Assembly (NCBI GenBank): GCA_002786025.1
Contig: NHNW01000034.1
Coordinates: 310,001-374,000, forward strand
Direction: 5' to 3'
Source: Zasmidium citrigriseum
Lineage: Eukaryota > Ascomycota > Dothideomycetes > Mycosphaerellales > Mycosphaerellaceae
DNA: 64,000 nucleotides
A model generated the notes under the pieces. The model was not told the DNA's origin, did no database searches, and was given only the letters and a program-made list of their open reading frames with translations. The number at the start of each line of letters is the position of its first letter. The stretch's first letter is position 1. Shown one piece after another: positions 54,216 through 64,000 of this stretch. The position numbers and the translations under genes are program-made.

Positions 54216-54663
54216 TCATCTGTTCTGCTTGATGATGTCGCGCTCGGCTGGGTTGTATCGGAGGAGTTTCTCGATCAAGTCGACGTGGGTGAGCATCATG
54301 CGGCGGCAGCAATATCTGTTGAGGCCGAGTTGGTCCATCGCGTCACTGTCGTATTTCTCGTCAGCTCTCCTCATCCTGAATGCGTCCAATTGTTTTCTTC
54401 TCTTTGTCCATGTTTCAGTCGCAAACACGATGGTACTGTCATCTTGTGCCGCAACTTCCTCCTCTTTCTCTTGAATCCTGCTTATAGTGCGACATACCCA
54501 TCGGAAGTAGTCTCTCCATCCTCCTTCACGGTGCCGATCAGCTCGACGTAGCGCTCGTAGAGGTCTGCGATGACCTGTCACATGCCAGTCAGTCAGGACT
54601 CTGTGGGAAGTCTGTCGCGTGTCGTACCTTGCCACAAGAGAAGCAGCGGATGGGGATGATCAT
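54216..54663 (-). CDS. RPB10: RNA polymerases I, II and III subunit RPABC5 (Rpb10)
   Basis: Exons are 54663-54628, 54574-54498 and 54345-54216, giving 80 residues. The sequence starts [12 protein letters not shown] and continues [31 protein letters not shown], then [12 protein letters not shown], all conserved. Zinc ligands are Cys7, Cys10, Cys50 and Cys51. It is a small assembly subunit shared by all three nuclear RNA polymerases. Without splicing the CxxC half is lost. It shares a 231-base promoter region with NAN1 on the opposite strand. Confidence 0.95.
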
Positions 54664-54894
54664 TTTGACGGTCGAGAGTTGGTTGCGCGAGGTCTAAATG
54701 AGGCGGCGTGGTAGACGTCGAGGGTGTCGAGATCAAAGAAAGACGATCCACAAGTCTGAACTTCTGAAGTTCGCGATCTCTAGCGTGAGGCCCGTGCGCG
54801 AATTTTTGATCTCCGCTTTGAAGCTTAGGACTTCACTTTTCTCGCACACGAGCACTACTTGTTCATCACGCCACACCCGCAATTCACTAACAAG
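54664..54894. promoter_or_regulatory. bidirectional promoter RPB10 / NAN1
   Basis: Only 231 bases separate the two divergent start codons, so both promoters must lie here unless 5' introns exist. No specific factor site identified. Confidence 0.55.
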
Positions 54895-57800
54895 ATGGCC
54901 AAGGATGCGGAGAGAAAGCGGAAGCTGGAACAAGACCAGACGGAGCAGAGCGCGACGCCGAAACGATTGAAGCAATCGAAAGGCGATCCGACCAAGAAGT
55001 CGGGATCCAAGATCAATGGCGATGCGGCTGGGAGTCCGATGGTGGTCATATCGAGGACTGAGAGCAGGGACAGTGCGAAACAAACCCCTCAACCGAGCCG
55101 GAATGAGACGAAACCCTTGAGCAATGGCAAACGCAGCGAATCGAAGCTTGGTGCGAAACGGGACGCCAATACTACGACACCTTCGAAAATCAAGAAGGAG
55201 GATGCGGATGTAAAGATGGAGATAGATGCTTCCAACACACCGGCTTCATCGAAAAAGTCGAAGAAGAAAAAGAACAGAAAGTCGGCACAGGATGGCGAGG
55301 TCAAGCCAAGTACTGCGGACACTGAAGCTGGGGCAGGGAAGGATACTTCCCACGCAAGAGACAAGACACCCAAGTCAAAAAATTCACAATCGAATGCTGG
55401 AGCGTTGGTAAAGACTGAGGACAATAATGATGGCCAGAGTACACCTGGTGCAAAGAAGAGCAATTCTCAAAGGAAAGCGGACAAGAAGGCAAGACGGCAA
55501 TCACAAGACATGATCAGTGTTGGTCTTGCGGAGAACGAAGAGCTCACGGCGCCGAACCAACATGGCTGGTGGATGTCGGCACCTACGGCAGGGCGCTATT
55601 TCGATCACGACCCTATCTTCGTGGCAGACGAAAACGGCGATTCATGCCTAATTGCTGCAACGAACCGTGAGATACAGCTGCTGTCGCTGGACTCATCCCT
55701 GGTCGTTCGTTCGCACATCGTGCCGGATGGGAGGAATATCGTTTGCTACTCGCTCAGCACTAGCGACAAAGAGTGTGTCGATGTCGCCTACGACAATGGT
55801 ACAAAAGTGCAGTGGAACTGGATGACTTCCGAGCTGATGAAGGGAACGTTTCCTGGCCAAGAAACCACCATTGCAATGACCACCACGAGAATGGATGACG
55901 GGCGCCCGGGGCTGTTTTACATTGCTCGCAATCAGAGCCATTACACCATTGTCGGCGAGAGGAAGGCTCTTTATACGACTGAGCGACGATTGAAAAGCAT
56001 TCAAGTCCTGCGCAACGGGTGGTACATCGTATGCGTCAGTGCCACGGCTCTCATCCTTGGTGCCCGAAAGGAATCTGCCCAGTGTGAATACATCTGGGTC
56101 GAAATACCGTTCGAAAAGCCCATCCGAAGCGCCGATGCGAGACTGGTGTATACCGAGGCTGGCAAGAAGAAATCCGGCCGCCGTCCAGACCTTGCAGTTG
56201 CAGTGGGAGACGCAGAGGGAATTGTCCACCTCTACTCAAATGTCTCGTCTGTCTTCGCTTCCCCTTCGAACGTGAATCTTCCGGCGCCGACATACCTTCA
56301 TTGGCATCGCGAGCCAGTCTCTGCCGTTCGGTTCTCTAAGGACGGCAACTACCTCCTGTCAGGCGGTAGAGAAACTGTCCTGGTCCTCTGGCAACTGGAA
56401 ACAGGTCACAAACAATTTCTGCCTCACTTGACGGCTGAGGTTGAGCGTATCGTTGTCAGCCCAAATGGAACTCGATATGCGTTGCAAATGGGCGACAACT
56501 CGATCATGGTGCTCAGTTCCAGCGAGTTGAAACCTGTCGCCAACTTTGCAGGATTGCAGCTTCCGGTCTCAAATGAGGCAGAAGGTGTCTACATGCCGAC
56601 GACGACGGCAGTGCTGCATCCAAAAGACCCCAAGCAGCTCCTGCTGTCTGTACCAGCTACGCAGCCGAAGACGGGAATGGATGTTGCAGCAAGACCATTC
56701 CTCCAGGCCTTCGATATTCGCAACACCCGTCATCTCAGCAGACAAGCTCTCGACCGAAACAATGTGACTGACTTGAGCCGTGGGCCAGAGAAGACTCCCA
56801 TCGTTCCACCAGACGTCAATCTCATGGCCGTCAGTGCGGACGGAAAGTGGCTTGCTACTGTGGCCGAATGGTACCCTCCCGCCACCGACCTCGAGCATGT
56901 CGTTGGCAAAACAACCAGCCTTGACGCACAAGAAATCACAGAGGTGCATGATCAACAACAGCATCGACGAGAGATTCATCTCAGATTCTGGCGTTGGAGC
57001 GAAGAACTGGAGATGTGGACTCTGAGCACAAGAGTAGACTCGCCTCATGCTCGATTCTTGGATGCCGACCCTGGTTCTGGAGCGGGCAGTGTCTTGAAGC
57101 TGGTGGCCGACCCCTCGTCCAACACCTTCGCCACGATCGGAGCAGACAGCAACATCAAGATCTGGAAGCCCAAGATGCGAACGAAGTATGGCCTGCCTCT
57201 GAAGGAAGACGATGGCACCGATGCGGTTGACTGGATCTGCAAGCGCGTCATCCCTCTTCCTACTTCTTCAGATGCCGTCGACAGAGCCGACTCACCAATG
57301 GAAGTCGGTGACGAAATCACCAAGATGGTTGATATTAGTGAGGCCGCTCTAGTCTTCTCTCAAGACGGCTCCATGCTAGCATGCGGGAACGGCACTACAG
57401 ACGAAGACGCCCTACCTTTGATCAATTTCGTCTCGCCCACGACAGGCGCATCCATCGCCACCAAAACCGGACTTGTGGCCGCCGAGCAGCAACTCCTTGA
57501 CTTCGGGTTCATCGACCACTACCTCGTCAGCCTCTCGACCGGCGCAGTCCGTGTCTGGAACTTAATCGACGACAGCCATCAATACACGATTTCCCTGTCT
57601 GGAATGCACGAAGACCAAGAAGAAGCCATGCTGGCCATCAATCACTTTGACGAGACTTTTGCCGTCATTTCATATGTCCCCGTCAAAGGCACAGACCAGC
57701 CAATGCCGAAAGTGGAAGTTTACGGCCCAAAGAAGACGGAGTGTCTATTCGAAATGGAGCTCAGCACAACGCCGGTGAAGATTCTGGCTGCGAATGGAGT

Positions 57801-58194
57801 CAAGGGGTATACGATTCTATTTGAAGACGGGACTATTCGAGCTCTATCTTCCGCGGCGCCTGCTGTGCGGCCGCAGACTGGTCTCTTGGCTGTCAAGGAC
57901 GAGACTTCTTCTGAACTCGCAGTGGTTCAACAGCGAGATGACGACGTCGAGATGGCGGACGCTATCGACACTGATGGCAATGCTTTATTAGCACTCTCTG
58001 CAGGCGATTATACTTCTGCCGCCGTGGAAGATGATCGTCCAGTGGTGCGTCCCGAGCAACTGGCGGAGATTTTCGACACGGGCAGTGGTTTGGGCTTGCC
58101 ACCCGTGAGGGATATGTTCCAGGCCGTGGTCGGACTTTTTGGACGCAAGCCACGAGATGTTTCGGGCGATGCGATGGAGGTGGAAGTTGTGTGA
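54895..58194 (+). CDS. NAN1: WD-repeat U3 snoRNP protein NAN1/UTP17 (WDR75)
   Basis: Single exon, 1099 residues. The first 215 residues are Lys/Ser-rich and disordered with many nuclear-localisation-like runs (KKSKKKKNRKS, KKARRQ). Two successive beta-propeller regions follow, with WD-type units such as VSAVRFSKDGNYLLSGGRETVLVLW and TFATIGADSNIKIW, then a C-terminal block. This is the layout of the t-UTP/UTP-A subunit that binds nascent pre-rRNA and supports Pol I transcription and 18S processing. Start chosen at AAGATGGCC (54895); the frame is open 12 codons upstream. Confidence 0.88.
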   Translation: MAKDAERKRKLEQDQTEQSATPKRLKQSKGDPTKKSGSKINGDAAGSPMVVISRTESRDSAKQTPQPSRNETKPLSNGKRSESKLGAKRDANTTTPSKIKKEDADVKMEIDASNTPASSKKSKKKKNRKSAQDGEVKPSTADTEAGAGKDTSHARDKTPKSKNSQSNAGALVKTEDNNDGQSTPGAKKSNSQRKADKKARRQSQDMISVGLAENEELTAPNQHGWWMSAPTAGRYFDHDPIFVADENGDSCLIAATNREIQLLSLDSSLVVRSHIVPDGRNIVCYSLSTSDKECVDVAYDNGTKVQWNWMTSELMKGTFPGQETTIAMTTTRMDDGRPGLFYIARNQSHYTIVGERKALYTTERRLKSIQVLRNGWYIVCVSATALILGARKESAQCEYIWVEIPFEKPIRSADARLVYTEAGKKKSGRRPDLAVAVGDAEGIVHLYSNVSSVFASPSNVNLPAPTYLHWHREPVSAVRFSKDGNYLLSGGRETVLVLWQLETGHKQFLPHLTAEVERIVVSPNGTRYALQMGDNSIMVLSSSELKPVANFAGLQLPVSNEAEGVYMPTTTAVLHPKDPKQLLLSVPATQPKTGMDVAARPFLQAFDIRNTRHLSRQALDRNNVTDLSRGPEKTPIVPPDVNLMAVSADGKWLATVAEWYPPATDLEHVVGKTTSLDAQEITEVHDQQQHRREIHLRFWRWSEELEMWTLSTRVDSPHARFLDADPGSGAGSVLKLVADPSSNTFATIGADSNIKIWKPKMRTKYGLPLKEDDGTDAVDWICKRVIPLPTSSDAVDRADSPMEVGDEITKMVDISEAALVFSQDGSMLACGNGTTDEDALPLINFVSPTTGASIATKTGLVAAEQQLLDFGFIDHYLVSLSTGAVRVWNLIDDSHQYTISLSGMHEDQEEAMLAINHFDETFAVISYVPVKGTDQPMPKVEVYGPKKTECLFEMELSTTPVKILAANGVKGYTILFEDGTIRALSSAAPAVRPQTGLLAVKDETSSELAVVQQRDDDVEMADAIDTDGNALLALSAGDYTSAAVEDDRPVVRPEQLAEIFDTGSGLGLPPVRDMFQAVVGLFGRKPRDVSGDAMEVEVV

Positions 58195-58349
58195 ATGAGT
58201 CGCGATTGGTTGGCGGTGGGAATTCCACGTGTAAGCCACAATGTAGGCCTTCATTTCGGTAGATGTCGAATCCCATGCCAAGGAATTTGTTGTATAGCAG
58301 ATTCCGAACCAACTTCTTTTCACACGTGAAGAGCATGATTGTAGCGTGT

Positions 58350-58967
58350 TCACCTCTTCTTCTTGCCCACGACCTTCGTAAACCCATCCTCATCAACCTC
58401 AGGTATCGGCTTCTCTTTTGGCGGCGCCGCAGGCACCAGCATCGGCGCCTCACCCATCTCCTCATCCCCATCCCCATCCACAAACTCCTCCCCCTCCGCA
58501 CCCCCCTCAACATCCTGATTCACCTCACTAACCTGCACACTCCCCTTCATCTCCCCCCTACCCCTCCACCGTCTCTCCACCTCCCTCGCAACCTCCAAAT
58601 TCCCCTCCTCCCACAACCTCGTCCTCACGCCCATAATCCCCCTCGCAACCTCACACTCACTCTCATCTTCCACATTACAATCAAACTCATCTTGCATGAT
58701 CTGCAGCAGGAAAATCTCGAGGTCTTCGGCGTCGGTCTGAGGGTGTGTGGTGAAGAGGTCCGAGACTGCGCCGGCCATCCAGTCGCGTTTGTCCGCGCTG
58801 TCGGGGCCGCCCCAGGCGTTTGTTACGGCGACGTGGAGGGGTGTCCAGAGGGAGAGGAGATACCAGATGCTGGATTCGAAGGCTGTTTGGAGTTGTTCTT
58901 GGGTTGCGCGGGTGGTGGGGGTGGTGGGGGCCGCTTGGGGGCCGCTTGGGGCGGAGGTTGTTGCCAT
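58350..58967 (-). CDS. TSR2: pre-rRNA processing protein TSR2
   Basis: Single exon, 205 residues. The N-terminal helical domain carries the signature NAWGG (50-54) and the DLEIFLLQIMQDEF segment. An acidic linker (about 145-175) is followed by the conserved C-terminal DEDGFTKVVGKKKR. Tsr2 is the escortin for Rps26/eS26, delivering it to the pre-40S particle. Convergent with NAN1, whose product also acts in small-subunit production. Confidence 0.93.
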   Translation of the reverse strand: MATTSAPSGPQAAPTTPTTRATQEQLQTAFESSIWYLLSLWTPLHVAVTNAWGGPDSADKRDWMAGAVSDLFTTHPQTDAEDLEIFLLQIMQDEFDCNVEDESECEVARGIMGVRTRLWEEGNLEVAREVERRWRGRGEMKGSVQVSEVNQDVEGGAEGEEFVDGDGDEEMGEAPMLVPAAPPKEKPIPEVDEDGFTKVVGKKKR

Positions 58968-59622
58968 GGTCGTAGAAGTGTCTGATTGGGAGCTCTTTCC
59001 AATTCTGGGTGGGTTGTTATAGCGGTTCGTTTGGAAGTATTTCGATTTGCGTGAGCACTAGCATGCGGAATTGGAGAGTTTTAGTGCGACGGTTGGCGAC
59101 AGCGACAGCCAAACTTTTCTCGTGCTTGGGATCGACGCCAAGAGATTGTCGAGATTTAGAGTGGTGGGTCGTGCAGGGATGGCGGCGTGAGATTCGTGGA
59201 GAGCCGCGAGAGCAGCAGTCTTTGGTGTGATGTTTCTGTCGCCCCTGCGTCATTGTTCTCCTTTTGCTGTTCTTTACCTCTCCGCTGCCCGCTCCAGGGA
59301 CTCGCCGCGACGTCGTGTTTCATCCCATGCAGGAACCGCGCAAGGACCTTTTCTCTACTGAGCGCTCGGTTTTTGTTGTAGACTTCCACAGCTTCCTTGT
59401 TACTGCGGAGAGACTCGACATTCTGGTTCTGTTGATGTTGCAGACGCCCGCGTGAGACGAGAAGACCGAGCTATCGAACGACAATGCCGACGACACGACA
59501 GTCAAGTTGACACGAACAACCGAACGAGTACGACCATGGGACGTTGATGCGAACACCTTCCTTCTTACCCCAGACACTTCCAACACGAGTAGCTGCGAAC
59601 CGCTGCAGCTCTTTCCGCCGAC
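58968..59622. other. divergent intergenic stretch
   Basis: Promoters of TSR2 and the hydrolase gene. No gene recognised; the leader before 59623 is rich in C and A. Confidence 0.35.
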
Positions 59623-62600
59623 ATGCCTTTCAACACCTTTACCGTCGCGAGCGCCGTCACTCCTTCCGTAATTGAGACCTACTTCTCACACTACCTTAAT
59701 CGCCGGCCATTGAAACAGAAACCCACAGCTCATATCTCCTACCACGAGGGCTTGCGTCTGATCCGACAGTTCCTGGACTACAGCTCCAAACACTCCATCG
59801 AAGACCTGCAAGCCTTTACCGCTCAATGGGTGCCCGCGCCGACGTGGGTTCGTCTACAAGATGTTGAGGTCCCTCCGCAATTCCTCCAGCGCTCCGCCAA
59901 TGTCCTGCGTAAGCAGCTGGGTCCCAATGGACTCGAGAAAGTCGGTGGTGCTAAGTGGTGGACTTGGAGAAGGAGTGAGAGTCCACTACACGCCGAGTGG
60001 ATTGAGATGAAGAAGGACTACAACGAACGGAAACGAGCGGGCACGAAATGCGATCGAGTCATTCTCTACGTGCATGGAGGGGCTTATTACTTCGGATCCG
60101 TGGACGAGCATCGATATCAGATGCAACGACATGCTCGGAAATTGAAGGCGAGACTTTTGGCCCCGAGGTATCGACTTGCGCCGCAGTTCCCTTTTCCTTG
60201 TGGGTTGTACGATTGCATTGCGACTTACTTCTACCTCTTGGAGCACTTCGAACCGAATCAGATTCTGTTTGCGGGAGATTCTGCTGGAGGTGGTATGGTC
60301 TTGGGCATGCTGGTTACCTTGCGCGATCAAGGATGTCCACTCCCTGCTGGAACGATTCTTCTCTCACCCTGGGTGGATCTCACGCACTCGTTCCCGTCAA
60401 CGTCTGGAGATGGCGTGGGCGATTATATCCCACCGCATGGCTTCCATCATAAACCTTCAATGGCCTGGCCACCGCCAGCTTCGACCGAGGAGAAGATGAA
60501 GAAAGTAGAGAGGAAGTTCACCCAACCGATCGATCAGCCATTTGATGTCGTCGAGCTGCCAGCTACTGTGGAATCTGGAGCAGTCAGCACGAAAGCCAGT
60601 CGCGATAACCTCCGAGAAGCTGCGGCGGCTTCACAAGAGAAACCGAAGAATCTCAATCAACTTCCTGGATTTGGCGAAAGGCTTGAAATCGAGTTTGACA
60701 ACAAGCTGGTTCAGATCCGGGAACAAATCCAGATGTATTCGCCAAACGAGCTTCTGACACATCCATTGGTCTCTCCAGTCCAACAGCCTTCATTGGGAGG
60801 ACTGCCACCAATGCTGATCCAGGTTGGCGGTGCAGAGCTACTAAGAGACGAACAGATCTATCTCGCCCACAAGGCTGCGAACCCGAGACAATACGTTCCC
60901 AGCGAAGCGGTTATGAACGAGTTTGACCCGCAGAGAATCGTCCTCAATCAATACCCACCAACGGACGTACAACTCCAAGTCTGGGAAGATCTCTGCCATG
61001 TGCCACACACTTTGTCTTTCACGAGACCGGCAAAGTACATGTTCCGAGCTGTCGCCCAGTTTGGTGCATGGGCCCTTGCCCGATCACAGCACAAGGGTAT
61101 TGAGATTCTGGATGATGATGCAATTTCAATCATCAGCAATGGCTCAGAACATGAGGAAGAGGGTCAGCAAAACGGTGGCGACAAATCTGGCTCAGAGCGA
61201 AAGAGCGCGTATGGTGCTATTGGCATGGATGGCGTGACTTCTACGCAGTTCAAGTTGACGCCAGTTGGTGCTGTGGGCAGAGCTGGGGATGAGTTGCCGC
61301 CTTTCAAGGAACATATGATTCGACAACGAGTGAATCGACATGGGTCTATCTTCCCTCTACCGCATACGTCTGAGATTGCTTGTCTCAAGATTGATCGGAG
61401 TACGATTGGAACTATCAAACCCGGCCCGGTCAGGAAGTGGCTAGCGAAGAGGGCGGATAACGAGCAAAAGTTTGCAAGTGAATACAAAAAGATCATGAAG
61501 AAGAGGCAAAAGGAGATGAAGGATGGATATGACAAGATCGAGGATGATGAAACTCCGCCACCGACAGCTTTGATCAATCGCAGACGGAAAGGCGTACCAC
61601 CAGAAGAGAAGAAGAAGGGCAAGAGTTGGGGTCTGGCAATGTGGAGCGGTTGGGGCAGCTCGCACGACGAGAGTACGATCCAGCGAGAGGAGAAGGCTCT
61701 TGAGGAGAAGAAGGACGAGGAGGCGTCCGCGGATCGAAATGGCAGCTTGGGCACGACCACGACTGGAGCAAAGGGAGATGTGGGAGGCAGTGTGAAAACG
61801 AGCACGGAACGAGAAGGAGCCGCCCCGACGAGTAATCTTGCGGTGCCTGGACATGAGATGGATGCTGAAGGAAAGGGGAAGAGACGCAGGTCCAGCGCAT
61901 CGATGCTCTCTTCGCCTTGGACGCGCAAGGAAAGGGAGGATTCGAGACCTAGGAGTCCTTACCGCCAGGTCAGGGACGCTGGACAAGCCGAGAGCGAGAG
62001 GAATTCCGTTGCGTCGCCGGTATTAGGGAGCAGTGATGGCGGCAGTCCTCAACAAGCACCACCAAGCCGTGGTGGCATGTGGGATGGCAGTCGCCGTTCA
62101 AGCCAAGCTTCGGGGAAGCTCACCTTCACCACTCGGCCGGTCAGTGTTGCAGCAGCGGCGATTCCCTCGAATCTTGGGGGCCAGGCACCTCAGACGCCGC
62201 AGTCGCCGACTCTCGTTGCAGCCCCGAGTATTTCTGATACTGGGAAGGATGCGGTGAAGGTTCCTGGTACAGATGCGACATTTTTGAACCCCGAGAACAA
62301 CAGGCCGCACAATGGCGTCGTCGCCTATCCTTTCAAGCTGCGACAGGCTCAGGGCATGTCAGGAAGAGTATCGCCGAATCCATCGACCATGACTCTTGAC
62401 AGCAACGAGCAGAGCGACAAAGAATCCGTAGGCCCAAGCGTTCGCGAATCTGTGGTGGGTAAAAACGACGGCGTCTATGTGGAGCCTCAACCAGCGGAGA
62501 AACAGGGACTTGAAACACCTCCACTCGGCACGACCCCGGTTGGTGTGCCGCAGACTGCACTTGGGCAGCCAGAAACAAATATCTTGGGTCGTCCTGTGAG

Positions 62601-63618
62601 CATGCTCTCTGATTCTCCTGCTCTTCGACATTTGAAGTCTCCTGACGAAGATCCTGTCAGTCCGATCTCTGAGACCGCCAGCTCGACGTTCGATCCGAAT
62701 ACCGCCGCACCGCCTGAGAAGCCCAAAAGGCACAACAAGTTTGAATCTAGAGATTCGAGATTGGGATTTCTAGGTGCCGACGGAATGCCTACTTCTGCCT
62801 TTCCTGAGATGCGATCGCAAGAGAACGGTGCGGATGCGCCAAAGGCTATGCCTTTCAAGATTCGCAACCCAGTCTTCGATCCTAGAGTTGCACAGCAGCA
62901 ACCCCAGGCACAAGCACCTGTGCAACCAGCTGCACCAGCACCAGAGCCACAGCAACAGCAACAGCCTGGCACGACGACAGAAGCTGCGAAGACGGCGCCC
63001 TTCAAGATGAGGCACACCATCTATGATCCCAAGGTTGCTCCCCCAGGTTCACAACCACCAAGTGAGCAGACTGGAAGCAATGGTGTCAACGGTCAAAGAG
63101 AGGTAACGCCGCCATCATCCATCACTCCACCGCTGCCTCCGAGCGCTGCGCACTCGCAAGCTCCCATCACACCGCCAGCGAGCGACACGGCAGGCATTTC
63201 GCCAATCGAGGGTTCGACATTGTCCAGCTTCCCACAGCCCGCTAACTTGTCTCATCCAGCAGTCCAACCAGCCCGCCCAGTAGCGGTCCGCCTCGACTCG
63301 GACGGCCCTCCCCCACCCCCACCACCGAAAGACGATCCACCGTTAGTACGGGCGTCCCCGAGCGCTGGCAGTCTGAACGGTTTCAATGGCAGCGTGCGAC
63401 GCAAGCCGGTCGTCCCTCCTACGAGCAAGTTCGCCAGTGACAGCCCGGCCGCAGCAACGAATTTGTCGAGCAAGTTCTCTTCGCCGACTGAACGAGATCG
63501 ACCCCCGGTGATTGGCGACTTGAGCTTCGAACGAAAAGGGAGCGTTGGGATGCCCCAGGAAGAGGTGGCTGATGAGAGGACTGAACTCCCTCCGGATAAT
63601 GAAGGCGACAGAATATGA
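59623..63618 (+). CDS. hormone-sensitive-lipase-family hydrolase with long disordered tail
   Basis: Single exon, 1331 residues. The N-terminal 480 residues form an alpha/beta hydrolase-3 domain: oxyanion motif HGGAYYFGS (151-159), nucleophile elbow GDSAGGG (Ser220), acid-loop candidate QVGGAELLRDEQ (about 405), and likely catalytic His459 in LCHVPHT. An insert of about 90 residues (280-370) lies between the elbow and acid loop. Residues 500-1331 are low-complexity, Ser/Pro/Glu/Lys-rich, with three PFK(L/I/M)R motifs (903, 1077, 1126), a Gln-rich run and a PPPPPPP run near 1230. Probable lipase or esterase; the tail suggests scaffold or signalling contacts. Conserved in filamentous fungi, in my judgement. 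Confidence 0.88.
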   Translation: MPFNTFTVASAVTPSVIETYFSHYLNRRPLKQKPTAHISYHEGLRLIRQFLDYSSKHSIEDLQAFTAQWVPAPTWVRLQDVEVPPQFLQRSANVLRKQLGPNGLEKVGGAKWWTWRRSESPLHAEWIEMKKDYNERKRAGTKCDRVILYVHGGAYYFGSVDEHRYQMQRHARKLKARLLAPRYRLAPQFPFPCGLYDCIATYFYLLEHFEPNQILFAGDSAGGGMVLGMLVTLRDQGCPLPAGTILLSPWVDLTHSFPSTSGDGVGDYIPPHGFHHKPSMAWPPPASTEEKMKKVERKFTQPIDQPFDVVELPATVESGAVSTKASRDNLREAAAASQEKPKNLNQLPGFGERLEIEFDNKLVQIREQIQMYSPNELLTHPLVSPVQQPSLGGLPPMLIQVGGAELLRDEQIYLAHKAANPRQYVPSEAVMNEFDPQRIVLNQYPPTDVQLQVWEDLCHVPHTLSFTRPAKYMFRAVAQFGAWALARSQHKGIEILDDDAISIISNGSEHEEEGQQNGGDKSGSERKSAYGAIGMDGVTSTQFKLTPVGAVGRAGDELPPFKEHMIRQRVNRHGSIFPLPHTSEIACLKIDRSTIGTIKPGPVRKWLAKRADNEQKFASEYKKIMKKRQKEMKDGYDKIEDDETPPPTALINRRRKGVPPEEKKKGKSWGLAMWSGWGSSHDESTIQREEKALEEKKDEEASADRNGSLGTTTTGAKGDVGGSVKTSTEREGAAPTSNLAVPGHEMDAEGKGKRRRSSASMLSSPWTRKEREDSRPRSPYRQVRDAGQAESERNSVASPVLGSSDGGSPQQAPPSRGGMWDGSRRSSQASGKLTFTTRPVSVAAAAIPSNLGGQAPQTPQSPTLVAAPSISDTGKDAVKVPGTDATFLNPENNRPHNGVVAYPFKLRQAQGMSGRVSPNPSTMTLDSNEQSDKESVGPSVRESVVGKNDGVYVEPQPAEKQGLETPPLGTTPVGVPQTALGQPETNILGRPVSMLSDSPALRHLKSPDEDPVSPISETASSTFDPNTAAPPEKPKRHNKFESRDSRLGFLGADGMPTSAFPEMRSQENGADAPKAMPFKIRNPVFDPRVAQQQPQAQAPVQPAAPAPEPQQQQQPGTTTEAAKTAPFKMRHTIYDPKVAPPGSQPPSEQTGSNGVNGQREVTPPSSITPPLPPSAAHSQAPITPPASDTAGISPIEGSTLSSFPQPANLSHPAVQPARPVAVRLDSDGPPPPPPPKDDPPLVRASPSAGSLNGFNGSVRRKPVVPPTSKFASDSPAAATNLSSKFSSPTERDRPPVIGDLSFERKGSVGMPQEEVADERTELPPDNEGDRI

Positions 63619-64000
63619 AAAAAAATGAAACGTACAAACAGAAGAGCTTCGAGCTTCTTGCAAGGAGGGAAAGGAATACGAAAAGGTCATGGGCATTGAC
63701 TTTGGGCATACTTTGACTTGCTGGCATTGACGCATGATACCAGCGACGGCGTTGCATGTGGGGAGGAAGGAGACATGTATACCATTTGACTGTCTTTAGA
63801 GATTTTGGAACTGATAGCCCCGGGGAATGGAATGGGGAGCATATCGTATCTTTTGTATCGATTAGCGAGTTCAACAGCATCGCTCTTTTCCTCATTCACT
63901 TTTCTGGTCTTGCCTTATCACCGATCTGTCACTTCCCGCTCTTCTCCATCCCTTTCCTAACACCGAGCCACTGCTGTGCATCGCTCTCGGATACCACAAG
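63619..64000. other. 3' flank at window end
   Basis: A-rich sequence directly after the stop, then unremarkable DNA with two small unsupported minus ORFs. The next gene, if any, lies beyond the window. Confidence 0.3.

Noticed and set aside
61164..61928. 254-codon minus ORF
   Set aside because: Antisense shadow of the disordered tail of the hydrolase.

Overview
The window reads as compact nuclear DNA of a filamentous ascomycete (Pezizomycotina). Genes lie on both strands, introns are mostly 45-75 bases with GTRNGT donors and CTRAY-type branch points, and the gene content is fungal: HET-s-like HeLo protein, HET-domain protein, LaeA-like methyltransferase, Dal5-type MFS, and many small secreted or single-span membrane proteins. 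Overall style suggests Dothideomycetes (Mycosphaerella-like), but that placement is inference. About 38 protein genes can be supported. No tRNA, rRNA, CRISPR array or intact transposon was seen.

Layout. 0-8 kb: a 5'-truncated alpha/beta hydrolase, a mARC/MOSC protein, a HET-s-like prion-forming protein, a nucleotide-sugar/triose-phosphate type transporter with a 6-base microexon, and a HAD-type haloacid dehalogenase. 8-16 kb: a secreted Cys-rich receptor-like membrane protein, a tandem array of four paralogous three-span membrane proteins (9.86-13.12 kb, all minus) and a HET-domain protein. This stretch is bounded by two incompatibility-type genes and may be an allorecognition-type island. 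16-28 kb: NC2-beta, an SDR and an FAD oxidoreductase in divergent orientation, a minisatellite, GNAT, small ORFs, a SAM methyltransferase and a CorA-like channel. 28-34 kb: a gene-poor block with two secreted Cys-rich proteins and two diverged copies of an unknown repeat. 34-40 kb: P450, LaeA-like methyltransferase and MFS transporter, resembling a secondary-metabolism fragment without a backbone enzyme. 40-52 kb: an SDR with a mitochondrial presequence, a Cys-rich single-span protein, an NTF2-like protein, an acyl-CoA dehydrogenase, an unknown membrane protein with an N-terminal duplication, a cupin-like protein, ARPC5 and a two-span protein. 52-64 kb: a secreted acidic repeat protein, then a housekeeping block for ribosome production (RPB10, NAN1/UTP17, TSR2) and a hormone-sensitive-lipase-type hydrolase with a very long disordered tail.

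Exon joins below were made by hand from splice signals, reading phase and family conservation; none was tested against transcripts. The strongest candidates for something undescribed are the four-gene membrane array with its DLEAN motif, the HET-s-like protein with two aligned amyloid repeats, and the Kex2-partitioned secreted proteins.
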